Under the pieces are notes generated by a model. It did not search any database, was not told where the DNA came from, and saw nothing but the letters and a program-made list of their open reading frames with translations. Shown piece by piece: positions 1 through 10,300 of a DNA stretch of 32,865 bases. Numbering within the stretch: the stretch's first letter is position 1; every line of letters starts with the position of its first letter. The stretch is taken from assembly GCA_040768665.1 (NCBI GenBank), contig JAXGMN010000090.1:1-32865 (forward strand), read 5' to 3'. The stretch comes from JABWBD01 sp040768665. Its GTDB lineage: Bacteria > Planctomycetota > Planctomycetia > Pirellulales > Thermoguttaceae. The position numbers and the translations under genes are program-made.

Positions 1-1
1 G

Positions 2-790
2 CAGGTGGCCATGAAGGTCATCGAGGTGGCCAACGATCGCAATTCCAGCGCCGTCGATCTCAAGGAGGTTGTCGAATCCGATGCCGCCCTGGGTGCCCGG
101 ATCCTCCGATGCGTGAACTCTTCGGCCTACGCCCTGAGACACCGGGTCACGAATCTCCAGCAGGCGATCAGCTACCTTGGACTTCGCCAGATTCGGAGTC
201 TCGCGCTCACGGCAAGTGTGGCCGAGATGTTTGCCAAGGAAGAGACAATCGGGACCTACTGCCGGAGAAATCTGTGGAGCCATCTCGTAGCGGTCGGCAT
301 CTGTTCGCGATTGATCGCCATGCGCCAGAAGGTCTCGGACTTTGAAGACGCGTTCGCGGCAGGCCTATTGCACGATATTGGGATCGTTCTTGAAGACCAG
401 TACATGCACGTTCCGTTTTGCCGAATGATCCAGTCGCTCGGTGAACGTTCAGTCCTCTCCGACGCCGAACGCGAGCACCTGGGATTCGACCACGCTCGCC
501 TCGGAGCCAAGGTCGCCGAGCTCTGGCGATTTCCGGAGAGCGTGAAGGCGGCCATCGGGTACCACCACATGTCCGTCAACTACCGCGGCGCCGATCTTAC
601 CATCGTCCGTTGCGTCGAGGTGGCCAACCTGATCTGCACGGTCAAAGGATACCCGTCCGTCGGGCTCAAGTTGATCAAGGCATCGCAACCGGCCCTGAAT
701 GCGCTTTCTCTGACGAAAGAACACATCATCGTTCTGGCAAACGACCTGGATGAGGAGTTGGCCAAGCATGCCGCATTGTTTGAACTCTGA
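2..790 (+). CDS. HDOD domain protein, 5' end outside window
   Basis: The reading frame is already open at base 2 (Q-V-A-M-K-V-I-E-V-A-N-D), which matches the inside of the first helix of an HDOD domain, so the true start lies upstream and an N-terminal receiver domain could be missing. The visible 262 residues cover a whole HDOD domain: the ESDAALGARILRCVNSS helix, the AISYLGLRQIRSLAL helix, an intact LLHDIG motif and the C-terminal GYHH region. HDOD proteins are non-enzymatic relatives of HD phosphohydrolases and usually act as scaffolds or regulators in bacterial signalling. The stop overlaps the next kinase gene by about 23 bases, which suggests translational coupling. Domain call is firm; the cellular role is not known. 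Confidence 0.85.
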   Translation, partial: QVAMKVIEVANDRNSSAVDLKEVVESDAALGARILRCVNSSAYALRHRVTNLQQAISYLGLRQIRSLALTASVAEMFAKEETIGTYCRRNLWSHLVAVGICSRLIAMRQKVSDFEDAFAAGLLHDIGIVLEDQYMHVPFCRMIQSLGERSVLSDAEREHLGFDHARLGAKVAELWRFPESVKAAIGYHHMSVNYRGADLTIVRCVEVANLICTVKGYPSVGLKLIKASQPALNALSLTKEHIIVLANDLDEELAKHAALFEL

Positions 791-2951
791 TGATGAGCTT
801 TCCCAGACGCTTGCGGCGACCATCGACGACGTTCTCGAGCTGGCGGTAACGGGCACGCCTGACTTCGACCTCTACGTCGAGGCCGCCCAAGGCCTGCAGC
901 CCCTGGAACCTTTACTGGTCTTCCTGGTCCTCCAGGACACGGCGGTCGTTCTTCTCCATGCCCGCGATGCCGGCGGGGATCTCGACCTGGCGAGGCAAGT
1001 GGCGAAATGTCTGGCCGGACTCGTTCCAGGGGAAACTCGCGTTCAGCGTATCGATACCGTCGCCGGTCCACGGGTTGCGTTAGCGGCCTTGTTGCCCACG
1101 CAAACCGGCGATAGTACTTTGGTTTGCCTTTTCGATCCGGAGCAGCTCGCGGCGCTGGGGGGGCTCGCCTCGGAGGTCGGCAAGACAGCCATGGTGGGAG
1201 CTCTCGCTCGGCTCGTAGCGCAGTGCAGGGTCGAGAGCACCCAGTTGCGAGTCCGGGCGGAACAACTCGCCGCCGGGCACGAGGCGCTCGAGGAGTCCTA
1301 TGCCCGTTCGCTCACCAAGGCAGTTGAGGAACGCGAGGAACGTCTGCGAGAACAAGAGGAACACGCATCCCGGCTGAAGGCGGTCATGATGACCGCCGCT
1401 GACGGGATCGTTACGGTTGACTTCTACGGTTCCATCGAGTCATTCAATGCGGCGGCAGCGGAGATCTTCGGCTACGTGCCGGAAGAGGTGATCGGTTCGG
1501 ATATCTCGATCCTCTTCCCGGACGACGACCCGTCATCGGTCGGCGTTTTCTACGACTGCTTCTCGGGCGGACATGAAGGCGGCCGCCGCGTGTCGGCCCA
1601 CCAACTGTCGGGGCGGCGAAAAGACGGCACGGTCTTTCCGTTGGAACTCGCAATCAGCGACGTCGCTCTTGAGAATCGGCGTATCATCACGGCGATTCTC
1701 CGAGACATCACCGAGCGCAAAGCCGCGGAACGCGAATTAAAGCGGCTCCATCTCTTCAACCGCATGATCCTGGACTCCGCCGGGGAAGGGATCGTCGGCT
1801 TGGACCGCGAGGGGAAAGTCGCCTTCGTGAACCCAGCCGCCGAACAGCTATTCGGCTGCCGGTCGGCTGAGATTGTCGGGAACCTTCTCCATCACCTGAC
1901 ACATCATTCGAGGCCGAACGGCACGCCCTATCCCTGGCAAGAGTGCCCGATTCACAAAACCCTCACCACGGGTGCGATTCATCGCGAGGAGAACGAGGTT
2001 TTCTGGCGAGGCGACGGCACGAGCTTCCCGGTCGAGTATGTCGCGACTCCGATGCGGGAAGAGAACGAGATCGTCGGAGCGGTCCTCACCTTTCAGGACA
2101 TCACCCAAAGAAAGACCCTAGAAGCTCAGCTCGTGCAGGCGCAGAAGTTGGAGTCGATCGGGCAACTGGCCGCGGGAATCGCCCACGAAATCAATACGCC
2201 CACGCAGTTTGTCGGCGACAATTTGCGATTCCTCAAGGATGCCTTTCGCGACCTGGAGCCGCTCGTCAAGCGTGCCTGCGAGCGGTCTGGCGGCGGCAGG
2301 GAAGCGGCAGCCGAGGCCGGGCCGGAAGATGCCGGCGACGCCGTTGACCTTGAAGAGGTGACCTATCTCCTCGAAGAGGTTCCCAGCGCCATCTCCCAGT
2401 CGCTCGACGGAGTGGAACGGGTCGCCAAGATCGTCCGCTCGATGAAAGAGTTTTCGCATCCGGGAAACAACGAAATGCAGACGGTCGACCTCAATCGGGC
2501 CGTCGAAAGCACGCTCACTGTCTGCCGAAACGAATGGAAGTACGTTGCCGACCTGGTGACCGATTTCGATCCGAACCTGCCGCCCGTGACCTGCCTGCCG
2601 GGAGAGTGCAACCAGGTTTTCCTGAACCTCATCATCAACGCTTCCCATGCCATCGCCGAGGCCCAACGCAACGACCCCCAGGAGAAGGGAACCATCACCG
2701 TCAGCACTCGCAACCTGGGCGACGCGGCCGAGGTCCGTATCGCCGACACGGGCACGGGCATTCCCGAGGAAGCCCGCCGGAAAGTTTTCGACCCGTTCTT
2801 CACGACCAAGGAAGTCGGCCGCGGCACCGGCCAGGGATTGGCGATCGCCCGTTCGGTGATCGTCGAGAAGCACAAGGGGTCGCTGTCGTTCGAAACCGAG
2901 GTCGGGCGAGGAACGACGTTCGTCGTTCGACTGCCGCTGTCCGCTCGTTAA
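768..2951 (+). CDS. Cytoplasmic PAS-PAS sensor histidine kinase
   Basis: A 727-residue kinase without membrane segments. The start at 768 is preferred over the upstream ATG at 750 because GAGGAG (752-757) lies ten bases before it. Order: an unrecognised N-terminal domain (about 1-150), a charged coiled coil (about 155-205), PAS 1 (about 205-320, ending DITERK), PAS 2 (about 330-450, ending DITQRK), a HisKA helix with phospho-acceptor His473 in GIAHEINTP, and HATPase_c with N box (NLIINASHAI), G1 (DTGTGIP) and G2 (GTGQGLA). All catalytic boxes are intact. It should autophosphorylate and pass phosphate to the receivers encoded just downstream. The C-terminal kinase core is strikingly similar to that of the REC-kinase at 10955, implying a duplication. 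Input signal unknown. Confidence 0.9.
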   Translation: MPHCLNSDDELSQTLAATIDDVLELAVTGTPDFDLYVEAAQGLQPLEPLLVFLVLQDTAVVLLHARDAGGDLDLARQVAKCLAGLVPGETRVQRIDTVAGPRVALAALLPTQTGDSTLVCLFDPEQLAALGGLASEVGKTAMVGALARLVAQCRVESTQLRVRAEQLAAGHEALEESYARSLTKAVEEREERLREQEEHASRLKAVMMTAADGIVTVDFYGSIESFNAAAAEIFGYVPEEVIGSDISILFPDDDPSSVGVFYDCFSGGHEGGRRVSAHQLSGRRKDGTVFPLELAISDVALENRRIITAILRDITERKAAERELKRLHLFNRMILDSAGEGIVGLDREGKVAFVNPAAEQLFGCRSAEIVGNLLHHLTHHSRPNGTPYPWQECPIHKTLTTGAIHREENEVFWRGDGTSFPVEYVATPMREENEIVGAVLTFQDITQRKTLEAQLVQAQKLESIGQLAAGIAHEINTPTQFVGDNLRFLKDAFRDLEPLVKRACERSGGGREAAAEAGPEDAGDAVDLEEVTYLLEEVPSAISQSLDGVERVAKIVRSMKEFSHPGNNEMQTVDLNRAVESTLTVCRNEWKYVADLVTDFDPNLPPVTCLPGECNQVFLNLIINASHAIAEAQRNDPQEKGTITVSTRNLGDAAEVRIADTGTGIPEEARRKVFDPFFTTKEVGRGTGQGLAIARSVIVEKHKGSLSFETEVGRGTTFVVRLPLSAR

Positions 2952-2965
2952 GAGAAAGACCGTCC

Positions 2966-4120
2966 ATGAAGAGCCGAATCCTGTTCGTTGACGATAGCCG
3001 CCAGGTACTGGACGGGGTGCAGAGAATGCTCCGGGAGAAGGCCGGCGACTGGTCGATCACCTGTTGCGACGATCCTTGCGAGGCCTGGGATCTTGTGCAG
3101 GCCGCCCCGTTCGACGCGGTGGTCCTCGACGTCAAGATGCCCAGGATCAGCGGGCTGGAACTGCTCCGGCGGATGAAGGCAGAGGTCTCCATTCGCGACG
3201 TTCCGGTCGTCATGCTCACCGGGTTGGGCGATCGCGATTTGAAGCGGAAAGCTTTACAGTTGGGGGCTACCGACCTGCTCAACAAGCCGGCAGAAGCCGA
3301 GGATTTGATCGCTCGCATCGAGAGCGTCCTCCGGATCAAGTTCTACGAAGACCAGCTCAAGGAACATAACCTCCGGCTCGAACGGGAAGTGAGGGAAAGA
3401 ACCGCCGACCTGTTCCGCTCCCGGCTCGACGTCGTTTGGCGCCTGGGAAAAGTGGCCGAGCACCGCGACAACGAGACCGGGAACCACGTGATCCGCGTCG
3501 GTTGCATGGCGAGGGCCGTCGCCGAACGCCTCGGCATGGATCGACAGTTCACCGAAACCCTGTTCGTGGCCTCGCCTCTGCACGATATCGGCAAGGTCGG
3601 AATTCCCGACGCGATCCTTCTGAAGAACGGCCCTCTTTCGCCCGGCGAACGGCACGTGATGATGCAGCACTGCTGGATCGGGGAACGGATACTCAAAGAG
3701 AACGCCCAAACCGAGATCATCTTTGATCGCATCGCCGGCAATCCGGAAAGAACCGGTGCCAAGCGGAAGAACCCGCTGCTGGAAATGGCGGCCCGATCGC
3801 CCTGGCCCACCACGAGCGGTGGGACGGAACAGGTTATCCCCGAGGGTTGGCAGGCGACGGCATTCCCGTAGAGGCGCATCACGGCTATCGTCGACGTGTT
3901 CGACGCCCTGACCTCCCGCCGTCCTTACAAACCGCCGTTTTCCGACGAGACGGCGGTGTCAATGATCGCCGACGAAGCGGGGACCCATTTCGACGAAGGC
4001 GTACACCGGGCCTTCGAGCAATCGCTCCCGGAGTTGCGAGCTATCCGCAAGCAGCTTTGCGATCGTTTCAACGACCCCCAGGAGGACTTGCGCGATGCAC
4101 CGCATCTTGTTCGTGGATGA
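2966..4120 (+). CDS. Response regulator with HD-GYP domain, frame disrupted
   Basis: The start at 2966 follows the kinase by 14 bases. An N-terminal receiver (1-123; D9, D10, phospho-acceptor D55, K107) is followed by a coiled coil and an HD-GYP domain with HRDNETGNH (from about 166) and HDIGK (206-210). HD-GYP proteins hydrolyse cyclic di-GMP. The frame is broken: about one base is missing near 3794 and two near 3875, so the straight frame stops at 3871, whereas the next frame reads HHERWDGTGYP (the GYP motif) and the original frame resumes with VFDALTSRRPYKPP to the stop at 4120. With three bases restored it would be an ordinary protein of about 385 residues with every catalytic motif. Either sequence errors or a young pseudogene; the two indels cancel, which favours error. 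Confidence 0.75.
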
Positions 4121-5279
4121 CGAACCGAAGATTCTCACCGGACTCAGACGGATGCTCCACAGCCAACGCCGCCAGTGGGAAATGGAATTCGCCGAAGGGG
4201 GAGTCGAGGCGATCAAGCGGCTCGAAACGGGGCCGTTCGACGTCGTCGTCTCCGACGCCCGGATGCCGGGCATGGAAGGGGCCGAACTGCCTCGAAGAGG
4301 TAAGATGCGAGTACCCCGATACGGTCCGATCATCCTTTCGGGCCAGTGCAGCCGGGATTCGGTCCTTCAGTGCGTGGGCGTCGCCCATCAATTCCTCAGC
4401 AAGCCGTGCGACGCCGAGTTCCTCAAAGCCGTCATCGCCAGGGTTTGTGCCCGCCGTGACTGCATTCTGGACGGAGAAGTTCGGACGGCCGTATCGCGAG
4501 TTTCCTCTCTGCCGAGCCAATCCGAACTCTATTCGGCGCTCGTCGATCTCACGGCCGTCGAAACGGCCTCAGTGCAAACCCTTTCGGAGATGATCGGCGC
4601 CGACGTTGCCTTGAGCATGAAGGTCGTCCAATTGGTCAGTTCCGGGTTCTTCGGATCGCCCCAACGGGTCATCGACGTGCCTCGGGCCGTCGAACTTCTC
4701 GGAGCGGAAACGATCCGCGTGTTACGCCTTACCCGGCGTTTTCGGCCGCGGCAGCCGAACGAATTCGACGAGGTCGTCCTCTGCGACGTCAACGAGCATT
4801 GCCTGACGGTTGCCGAGGCGGCGAAAAGAGTTGCGCAGTCGGCGACCGGTGATCGCAAGACGGCGGCTCACGCCTGCGTGGCCGGCATGTTTCACGAAGT
4901 CGGCCCCCTGATCCGCCCCTCGCGGACGTCAGCGCCCCGCGAACTTGGAGGCGAGGACGATGCGAAGGAAGCGCGATCGGCCGTCATCCACGACTCCCTT
5001 GCCGGCGCCTACCTGGCCGCCCTTTGGGGTTTGCCTGCCGAGGTTGTCCAGATCATCGCCGGTCTTCACGATCCGATGCAGAGCGAAGACCGTGCTTTCA
5101 CAGCCCTGACGGCCGTCCACGTGGCGCACGCCTGCCTTCACGATCGTCGCAGACGTTCCGACGGACTGGAAAGCAGCGAGTTGGACGTCGACTACCTGCG
5201 AAGAATCCACTGTGCCGACCGGCTGGACGAGTGGCAGGAGATTTGCCACGCGACCGAACTGAGCGAGGTGCTGCCATGA
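4095..5279 (+). CDS. Response regulator with HDOD output domain
   Basis: AGGAGG lies nine bases before the ATG, and the start sits inside the end of the preceding gene. Residues 1-120 form a receiver with D8, D9, phospho-acceptor D54 (VVVSDARMPGMEG) and K103 (SKPCD). From about 138 an HDOD domain follows (ALSMKVVQLVSSGFFG, then VPRAVELLGAETIRVLRLT, then the GMFHEVG region). Between about 4290 and 4328 the frame appears shifted: the adjacent frame reads LEEVRCEYPDTVR, the expected receiver helix, so one extra base near 4290 and one missing base near 4328 cancel. The encoded stretch PRRGKMRVPRYGP is therefore probably not real. A phosphorylation-controlled HDOD scaffold is the likely role. The stop overlaps the next start as ATGA. 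Confidence 0.85.
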   Translation: MHRILFVDDEPKILTGLRRMLHSQRRQWEMEFAEGGVEAIKRLETGPFDVVVSDARMPGMEGAELPRRGKMRVPRYGPIILSGQCSRDSVLQCVGVAHQFLSKPCDAEFLKAVIARVCARRDCILDGEVRTAVSRVSSLPSQSELYSALVDLTAVETASVQTLSEMIGADVALSMKVVQLVSSGFFGSPQRVIDVPRAVELLGAETIRVLRLTRRFRPRQPNEFDEVVLCDVNEHCLTVAEAAKRVAQSATGDRKTAAHACVAGMFHEVGPLIRPSRTSAPRELGGEDDAKEARSAVIHDSLAGAYLAALWGLPAEVVQIIAGLHDPMQSEDRAFTALTAVHVAHACLHDRRRRSDGLESSELDVDYLRRIHCADRLDEWQEICHATELSEVLP

Positions 5280-6460
5280 CGGAACGAATCCTCTGCGTCG
5301 ACGACGACGAGAACATTCTCCAGGCGTATCAACGAGCGTTGCGAAAGCAATTCAAGATCGACACGGCCCTGGGCGGCGAAGAGGCGCTTCGAGCCGTCGC
5401 CGGCGGACCCTACGCAGTCGTCGTCGCCGACATGCGCATGCCCGGCATGAACGGCGTGGAGCTGTTGGCGGAAATCCGAAGGGCCGCCCCCAACACCGTG
5501 CGGATGATGCTGACGGGGAACGCCGATCAGCAGACGGCCCTGGAAGCCGTCAACCAGGGACAAATCTTCCGGTTCATGACCAAACCCTGCCCGCCGGAGG
5601 ATTTCGGCAGGGCGCTGGAAGCGGGACTCGAACAGTATCGACTGATCACGGCCGAAAAGGAGCTTCTCTCCAAAACGCTTAGCGGCAGCGTGAAGATGCT
5701 GACCGACGTGTTGAGCATCGTGCAACCGGATGCCTTTGGCCGCGCTTCGCGGGTGCAACGCTTCGTCTGCGAACTGTGCAACGAACTCAACGTATCGAAC
5801 GCCTGGCAGATCCCGATTGCCGCGATGCTCTCCCAGGTCGGCTGCGTTGCCGTCCCCGAAGAAATCCTGCGAAAAGTCTATGCAGGGCAAGATCTCCGGG
5901 AGTCGGAAGCGGAAGCCTTTCGCGCTCACCCCAAAGCAGGGCAGGAGCTCGTTGCCAACATTCCCCGCATGGAGGAAGTGGCCGAAATCATCGGCTATCA
6001 GGAAAAGCTCTACGACGGCCGCGGTTTTCCCGCCGACTTCAGATCGGGCGACAAGATCCCCCTGGGAAGCCGGATCCTCAAGCTGGCCCTGGACTGGGAC
6101 ACGCTGATATCCGCGGGAATGAAACAGGAAATAGCGTTTGCCGAAATCTGCTCGCGTAAGAGCTGGTACGATCCGGCCGTTGTCGGAGCCTTGGGCCGTG
6201 TCCTGGCAATCACTACGACGTACATCATACGGGAAGTCAGGCTCTCCGAGCTTGCCGACGGAATGATCTTGGCTAGCAACGTTCGATCCACCCAGGGAAC
6301 CCTCCTCTGCGCCAAGGGGCAGGAGTTGACCCACGCCATGCGCCTGCGGCTCAGCAACTACTGCATCAACGTGGGGGTTTCGGGACCGGTCAGAATCTTC
6401 GTTCCGATTGAAGTGGCCGACTATTGCACCGAACGCAACTCTGCGGCAGCGGCGAGGTAA
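5276..6460 (+). CDS. Response regulator with degenerate HD-GYP domain
   Basis: A 394-residue protein whose ATG overlaps the previous stop (ATGA). The receiver (1-125) has D9-D11, phospho-acceptor D52 in VVVADMRMPGMNG and K103 in TKPC. The second half (about 150-330) aligns by pattern with HD-GYP domains, but the metal-binding residues are gone: the HDIGK motif reads SQVGC (186-190), the first histidine position carries R156 in GRASRV, and the HHERWDGTGYP motif reads YQEKLYDGRGFP (241 on). The flanking HPKAGQELV segment and the overall spacing are kept. It is therefore unlikely to hydrolyse cyclic di-GMP and may act as a binding or regulatory partner. The frame is intact, unlike the two genes before it. 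The C-terminal about 70 residues are an extra, unassigned domain. Confidence 0.85.
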   Translation: MTERILCVDDDENILQAYQRALRKQFKIDTALGGEEALRAVAGGPYAVVVADMRMPGMNGVELLAEIRRAAPNTVRMMLTGNADQQTALEAVNQGQIFRFMTKPCPPEDFGRALEAGLEQYRLITAEKELLSKTLSGSVKMLTDVLSIVQPDAFGRASRVQRFVCELCNELNVSNAWQIPIAAMLSQVGCVAVPEEILRKVYAGQDLRESEAEAFRAHPKAGQELVANIPRMEEVAEIIGYQEKLYDGRGFPADFRSGDKIPLGSRILKLALDWDTLISAGMKQEIAFAEICSRKSWYDPAVVGALGRVLAITTTYIIREVRLSELADGMILASNVRSTQGTLLCAKGQELTHAMRLRLSNYCINVGVSGPVRIFVPIEVADYCTERNSAAAAR

Positions 6461-6463
6461 CAC

Positions 6464-7363
6464 ATGACGTCTCATCAACTCGACTGTCAATATTCGAATG
6501 ACGGCACGGTGGCCTCGAAGCACCGCTCAGCCGGCGGTCGGCATTGGTCGGCCCAAATCTGCACCGCGCTTGCCAGTACACTGGCCGCCCTAGCGCTTTT
6601 GGGGTGGGCACTCGACGATTGGAAAATGCTGGCCTTTGGCGACCAGTTCGTTCCCATGGCTCCGAGCACCGCCTGGTCGATTCTTCTCTTGGGGTGCAGT
6701 GTGCTGATTTCCAGCCAATGGCCGTCGTACCGATGGATCGGGCTGCTCGCCCGGCTTGCCTCGATCGGCGTGGCGCTCATGAGTCTGGAAGTCTTGGCCC
6801 AGTGGCTTGGCGGAGGTCAATGTGCCATCGAGGCATGGCTGACCAGTTCGACCGATCGGGTAGGAAGCATACCCGTGGGGCGCATGTCTCCGTTGACGGC
6901 CGCAACACTGGGGCTGACGGCTTGGGCTTTCTTCCTGTCAAAATCATCCTTGGGCCATCGCCGGTTGACACGTCAAGCAGCGTCTTTGGTGGCTTGGGCG
7001 GCATTCCTGTTCAGTATGGCTGTCGTGGTGACCTATGCGACAGGCGTCCCTCTGCTCTATGACACGCACACCATTCCCATGGCCTTGCTGACCGCCCTTT
7101 CACTCGCACCGCTGGCGTCGGCGATCGCGTTGGGGGCAGGCGACGACGTCTTTCCTCTCTGTTTACTCGCTCCGACGCCCCGAATTGGCGTCAAGGCCGT
7201 CGGCAAGTTGGGCGGCTGCCGGTTCCCTGTTGACCTTCCTCTTCCGGTCGGCCGGCATCGGTACGGTGGGATACTCCTATTTCAAGCATCAAGTTGCGGC
7301 GTCCCGGCACGCTGTGCACAACGAGTTGTCGGCAATCGCCGCCATGAAGGCGGACCAGATTGA
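6464..7363 (+). CDS. Six-helix membrane sensor, probable N-terminus of the next kinase
   Basis: It starts three bases after the previous stop, with GAGG six bases before the ATG. Residues 1-235 contain about six hydrophobic segments (roughly 31-50, 66-86, 92-115, 143-158, 172-192, 205-224), with the loop GRMSPLTA that I associate with integral membrane input modules of planctomycete PAS kinases. After about residue 248 the sequence stops looking like protein and becomes arginine and cysteine rich, while the neighbouring frame begins TFLFRSAGIGTVGYSYF and runs into the kinase. Removing one G from the GGG at about 7207-7209 joins both parts as KLAAAGSLLTFLF. I think this is one gene of about 1,490 residues (6464-10958), split by a real or artefactual frameshift. 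Confidence 0.7.
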   Translation: MTSHQLDCQYSNDGTVASKHRSAGGRHWSAQICTALASTLAALALLGWALDDWKMLAFGDQFVPMAPSTAWSILLLGCSVLISSQWPSYRWIGLLARLASIGVALMSLEVLAQWLGGGQCAIEAWLTSSTDRVGSIPVGRMSPLTAATLGLTAWAFFLSKSSLGHRRLTRQAASLVAWAAFLFSMAVVVTYATGVPLLYDTHTIPMALLTALSLAPLASAIALGAGDDVFPLCLLAPTPRIGVKAVGKLGGCRFPVDLPLPVGRHRYGGILLFQASSCGVPARCAQRVVGNRRHEGGPD

Positions 7364-10300
7364 CCACTGGCGGAAAGGGCTCATCGCCAATGGGCACGCG
7401 GTCATGAGCGATCCGTTGGCCGGTCGGCAGGTCGAGATGTTCTTGGGGGACCCGTCGCAAGCCCAATTGGGTCCTGCCGTGCAGACCTGGCTGGACTCGG
7501 TCCGGACCCACAACCAAGGATTGCAGGCCGTACTGCTCGACCTGCAAATGAACGTGCGGGCGGCGTCGCCTGCCCAAGCACCCAAGCTCGGCCCGCTGGC
7601 TCAAGAAGTCGTTATGAACGCATTGCATACGCGGCAGGTCGTGATGTCGGACTTGCATTGCAGTCGGTTCACCGATCAAATCCATATCGACCTGGCAATT
7701 CCCCTCGAGGCTTGCCTCGGACCGCCGCACCCGGACTCGCCGGTGATCGGCGCGATTGTCGTTGAAGTCGATCCACACCGATTCCTGCATCGCCATATCC
7801 AAGACTGGCCGACGTCCTCCCCAACTGCCGAGACCCTCCTGATCCGGCGTGAACGGAACGCAGTCGTTCTCCTGGAAGGTGTGCACCATACGCCACAGTC
7901 GGATTTGTCCATGCCGCTGCCGGTCGACAGCGCTGGGCTCCGTGCTTTCGAATCTCTGTTCGCACGTGGCGGGACGGAGCGGATCGAGTACCGCGGCGTC
8001 CCCGTGCTGGCTGCGGCGCGAGCCATTCCGGATACAAACTGGTTGCTCGTGACGAAGGTGAACCTGGACGAAATCTACGGCCCGCTGCGCGAGCGGGCGT
8101 GGATGACCGGGGTATTATTGCTTGCCTTCGTCATCACCGGAGCGCTGGGTGTTGGTCTCTTGGGGCGTCATCGCGACACCCGATGGCTGCAACGCCAACT
8201 GGCAGCCGAGCGGAAGCATCGTCTCATCCTTGATGCAACCAGTCAGGGAGTCTTGGGGCTGGACCCGATGGGACGACACGTATTCGTCAACCCGGCCGCA
8301 TGCCAGATGCTCGGCTACACACCCGAAGAATTGCTTGGACGAAACGGCCACGACCTCTGGCACTGCCGGAGACCGGACGGAAATCCGTATCCCGCCGGCG
8401 ACTGCCCTTTCCTCGCCACATTAACACGCGGCAAACCCTGTCATGCCCACCAGGAAGTGTTCATCCGAAAGGACGGCACGAGCTTTCTGGCGGAATGCAC
8501 CGCGAGACTGGCATGCGACGAAGACGGCCATAGCACGTTGGTGCTCCTCTTCTCGGACGTCACCGAACGCAAGCGAGCGGAGGAAGCTCTCCTGGCATCA
8601 GAGCGGGCGGCCGAAGCCGAGCGGGCGTGGTATGAACAGGTCATCTCGATGATCTCCGACATCATTTGGCGCTACGAGGTGGATGCGCAGAGCCGGTTCG
8701 TCGACAGTTACATCTCGCCCGTCGCAGATCGCTTGCTGGGCTTTCCTGCCGGCTTCATCGGCGACAGTTTTGACACGTTCTTCTCGCATGTCCATCCCGA
8801 CGATTTGCCCGATGTCCGCGAAGTCCTATCGTCGGCACTGGCATCGCCGGGACAGACATACACCATTGACTATCGGTTTCTCACGCCCGACGGTGCCACG
8901 CTGTGGCTTCAATCCCGCGGCTCTGCTTATCTGCAATCCGACGGCCACGTCGTCGCCTACGGTTCGACCATCGACGTCACGGAGCGCAAACGCGTGGATG
9001 AGGCTCTTCGAACGGCTTTAGAGGGCGCGGAGCGGCGCCACGCGGAAACGACCGTGTTACTCGAGGCGGCTCACGCGGTCCTGCTCAACCGAGATTTCGA
9101 GTCGGTGGCGGGCCAACTCTTCGATCTCTGCAAGAACCATATCGGAGCGACCGCCGGATATGTGGCACTGTTGAATGACGACAAGCAGGAGAATGGGATC
9201 GTGTTTCTCGACGCCGGCGGGATGCCGTGCTCGGTCGACCCGTCGCTCCCCATGCCGATCCGCGGCCTCAGAGAAGTAGCCTATCGCACGGGAAAGCCGG
9301 CGGTGGAGAACGATTTTGCCAACAGCAGGTGGGCCCGACTCATGCCGGCCGGACACGTGCCGTTGCTGAACGCTATGTTCTCACCGCTGATTCTGGACGG
9401 GCGTGTGGTCGGCGTCATCGGCCTGGCCAACAAGCCGACGCCGTTCACTGACGAGGATGCGAACATTGCGGGTGCTTTCGGCGACATTGCGGCGATCGCC
9501 CTGCTGAACAGTCGGAACTTGGACTCCTTGATGGAAGCCCAAGCGAGCCTCGAAGCACACGCCGCAGCCTTGGAATCGGCCAATATGGCATTGGAACAAT
9601 CGAAGCGGGCCGCCGAAAGTGCAAACCGCGCCAAGAGCGAATTCCTGGCCAACATGAGCCACGAGATCCGTACGCCAATGACCGCCATTCTGGGGTTCAC
9701 CGACGTGCTCTTGAGCAACATCGATGAGCCGTCATACGTTGAAGACCTTCAGACGATCCAACGAAATGGCGAGCATCTGTTGGCGATCATCAACGACATT
9801 CTCGATATCTCCAAGATCGAAGCGGGCAAACTGAAATTGGAAACCGTCCGATGGCCGGTCCGCGAAATCGTCGAGGAGGTCGTCTCTCTTCTGCGCGTGC
9901 GGGCCGACGCCAAACGACTGACGCTCACCGCCGAGCTCATCGAGCCGATGCCCGAGACCATTGCGACGGATCCGGCCTGTCTGCGCCAGATTCTGATCAA
10001 TCTCGCCGGCAATGCGATCAAGTTCACGAAGACCGGCGGTGTCCGCATCGTCACTCGCTCGGACGACACCTCCGATCCCCATCCGAAGCTTCGATGTGAC
10101 GTGATCGACACCGGTATCGGAATAACGGAAGATCGAATCGAACACTGTTTCCGTCCGTTCACGCAGGCCGACGGGTCGAGCAGCCGAGGATTCGATGGCA
10201 CCGGTCTGGGCCTGACGATAAGCCGCCGAATGGCCCGCATGCTGGGAGGAGACATTGCCGTCAAGAGCACGCCGGGAAAGGGGAGCACGTTCACGTTGTC

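Noticed and set aside
7185..7187. TTG as a true start of the hybrid kinase
   Set aside because: No ribosome binding site precedes it, and the frame of the upstream six-helix part fits directly onto the kinase after one base change.
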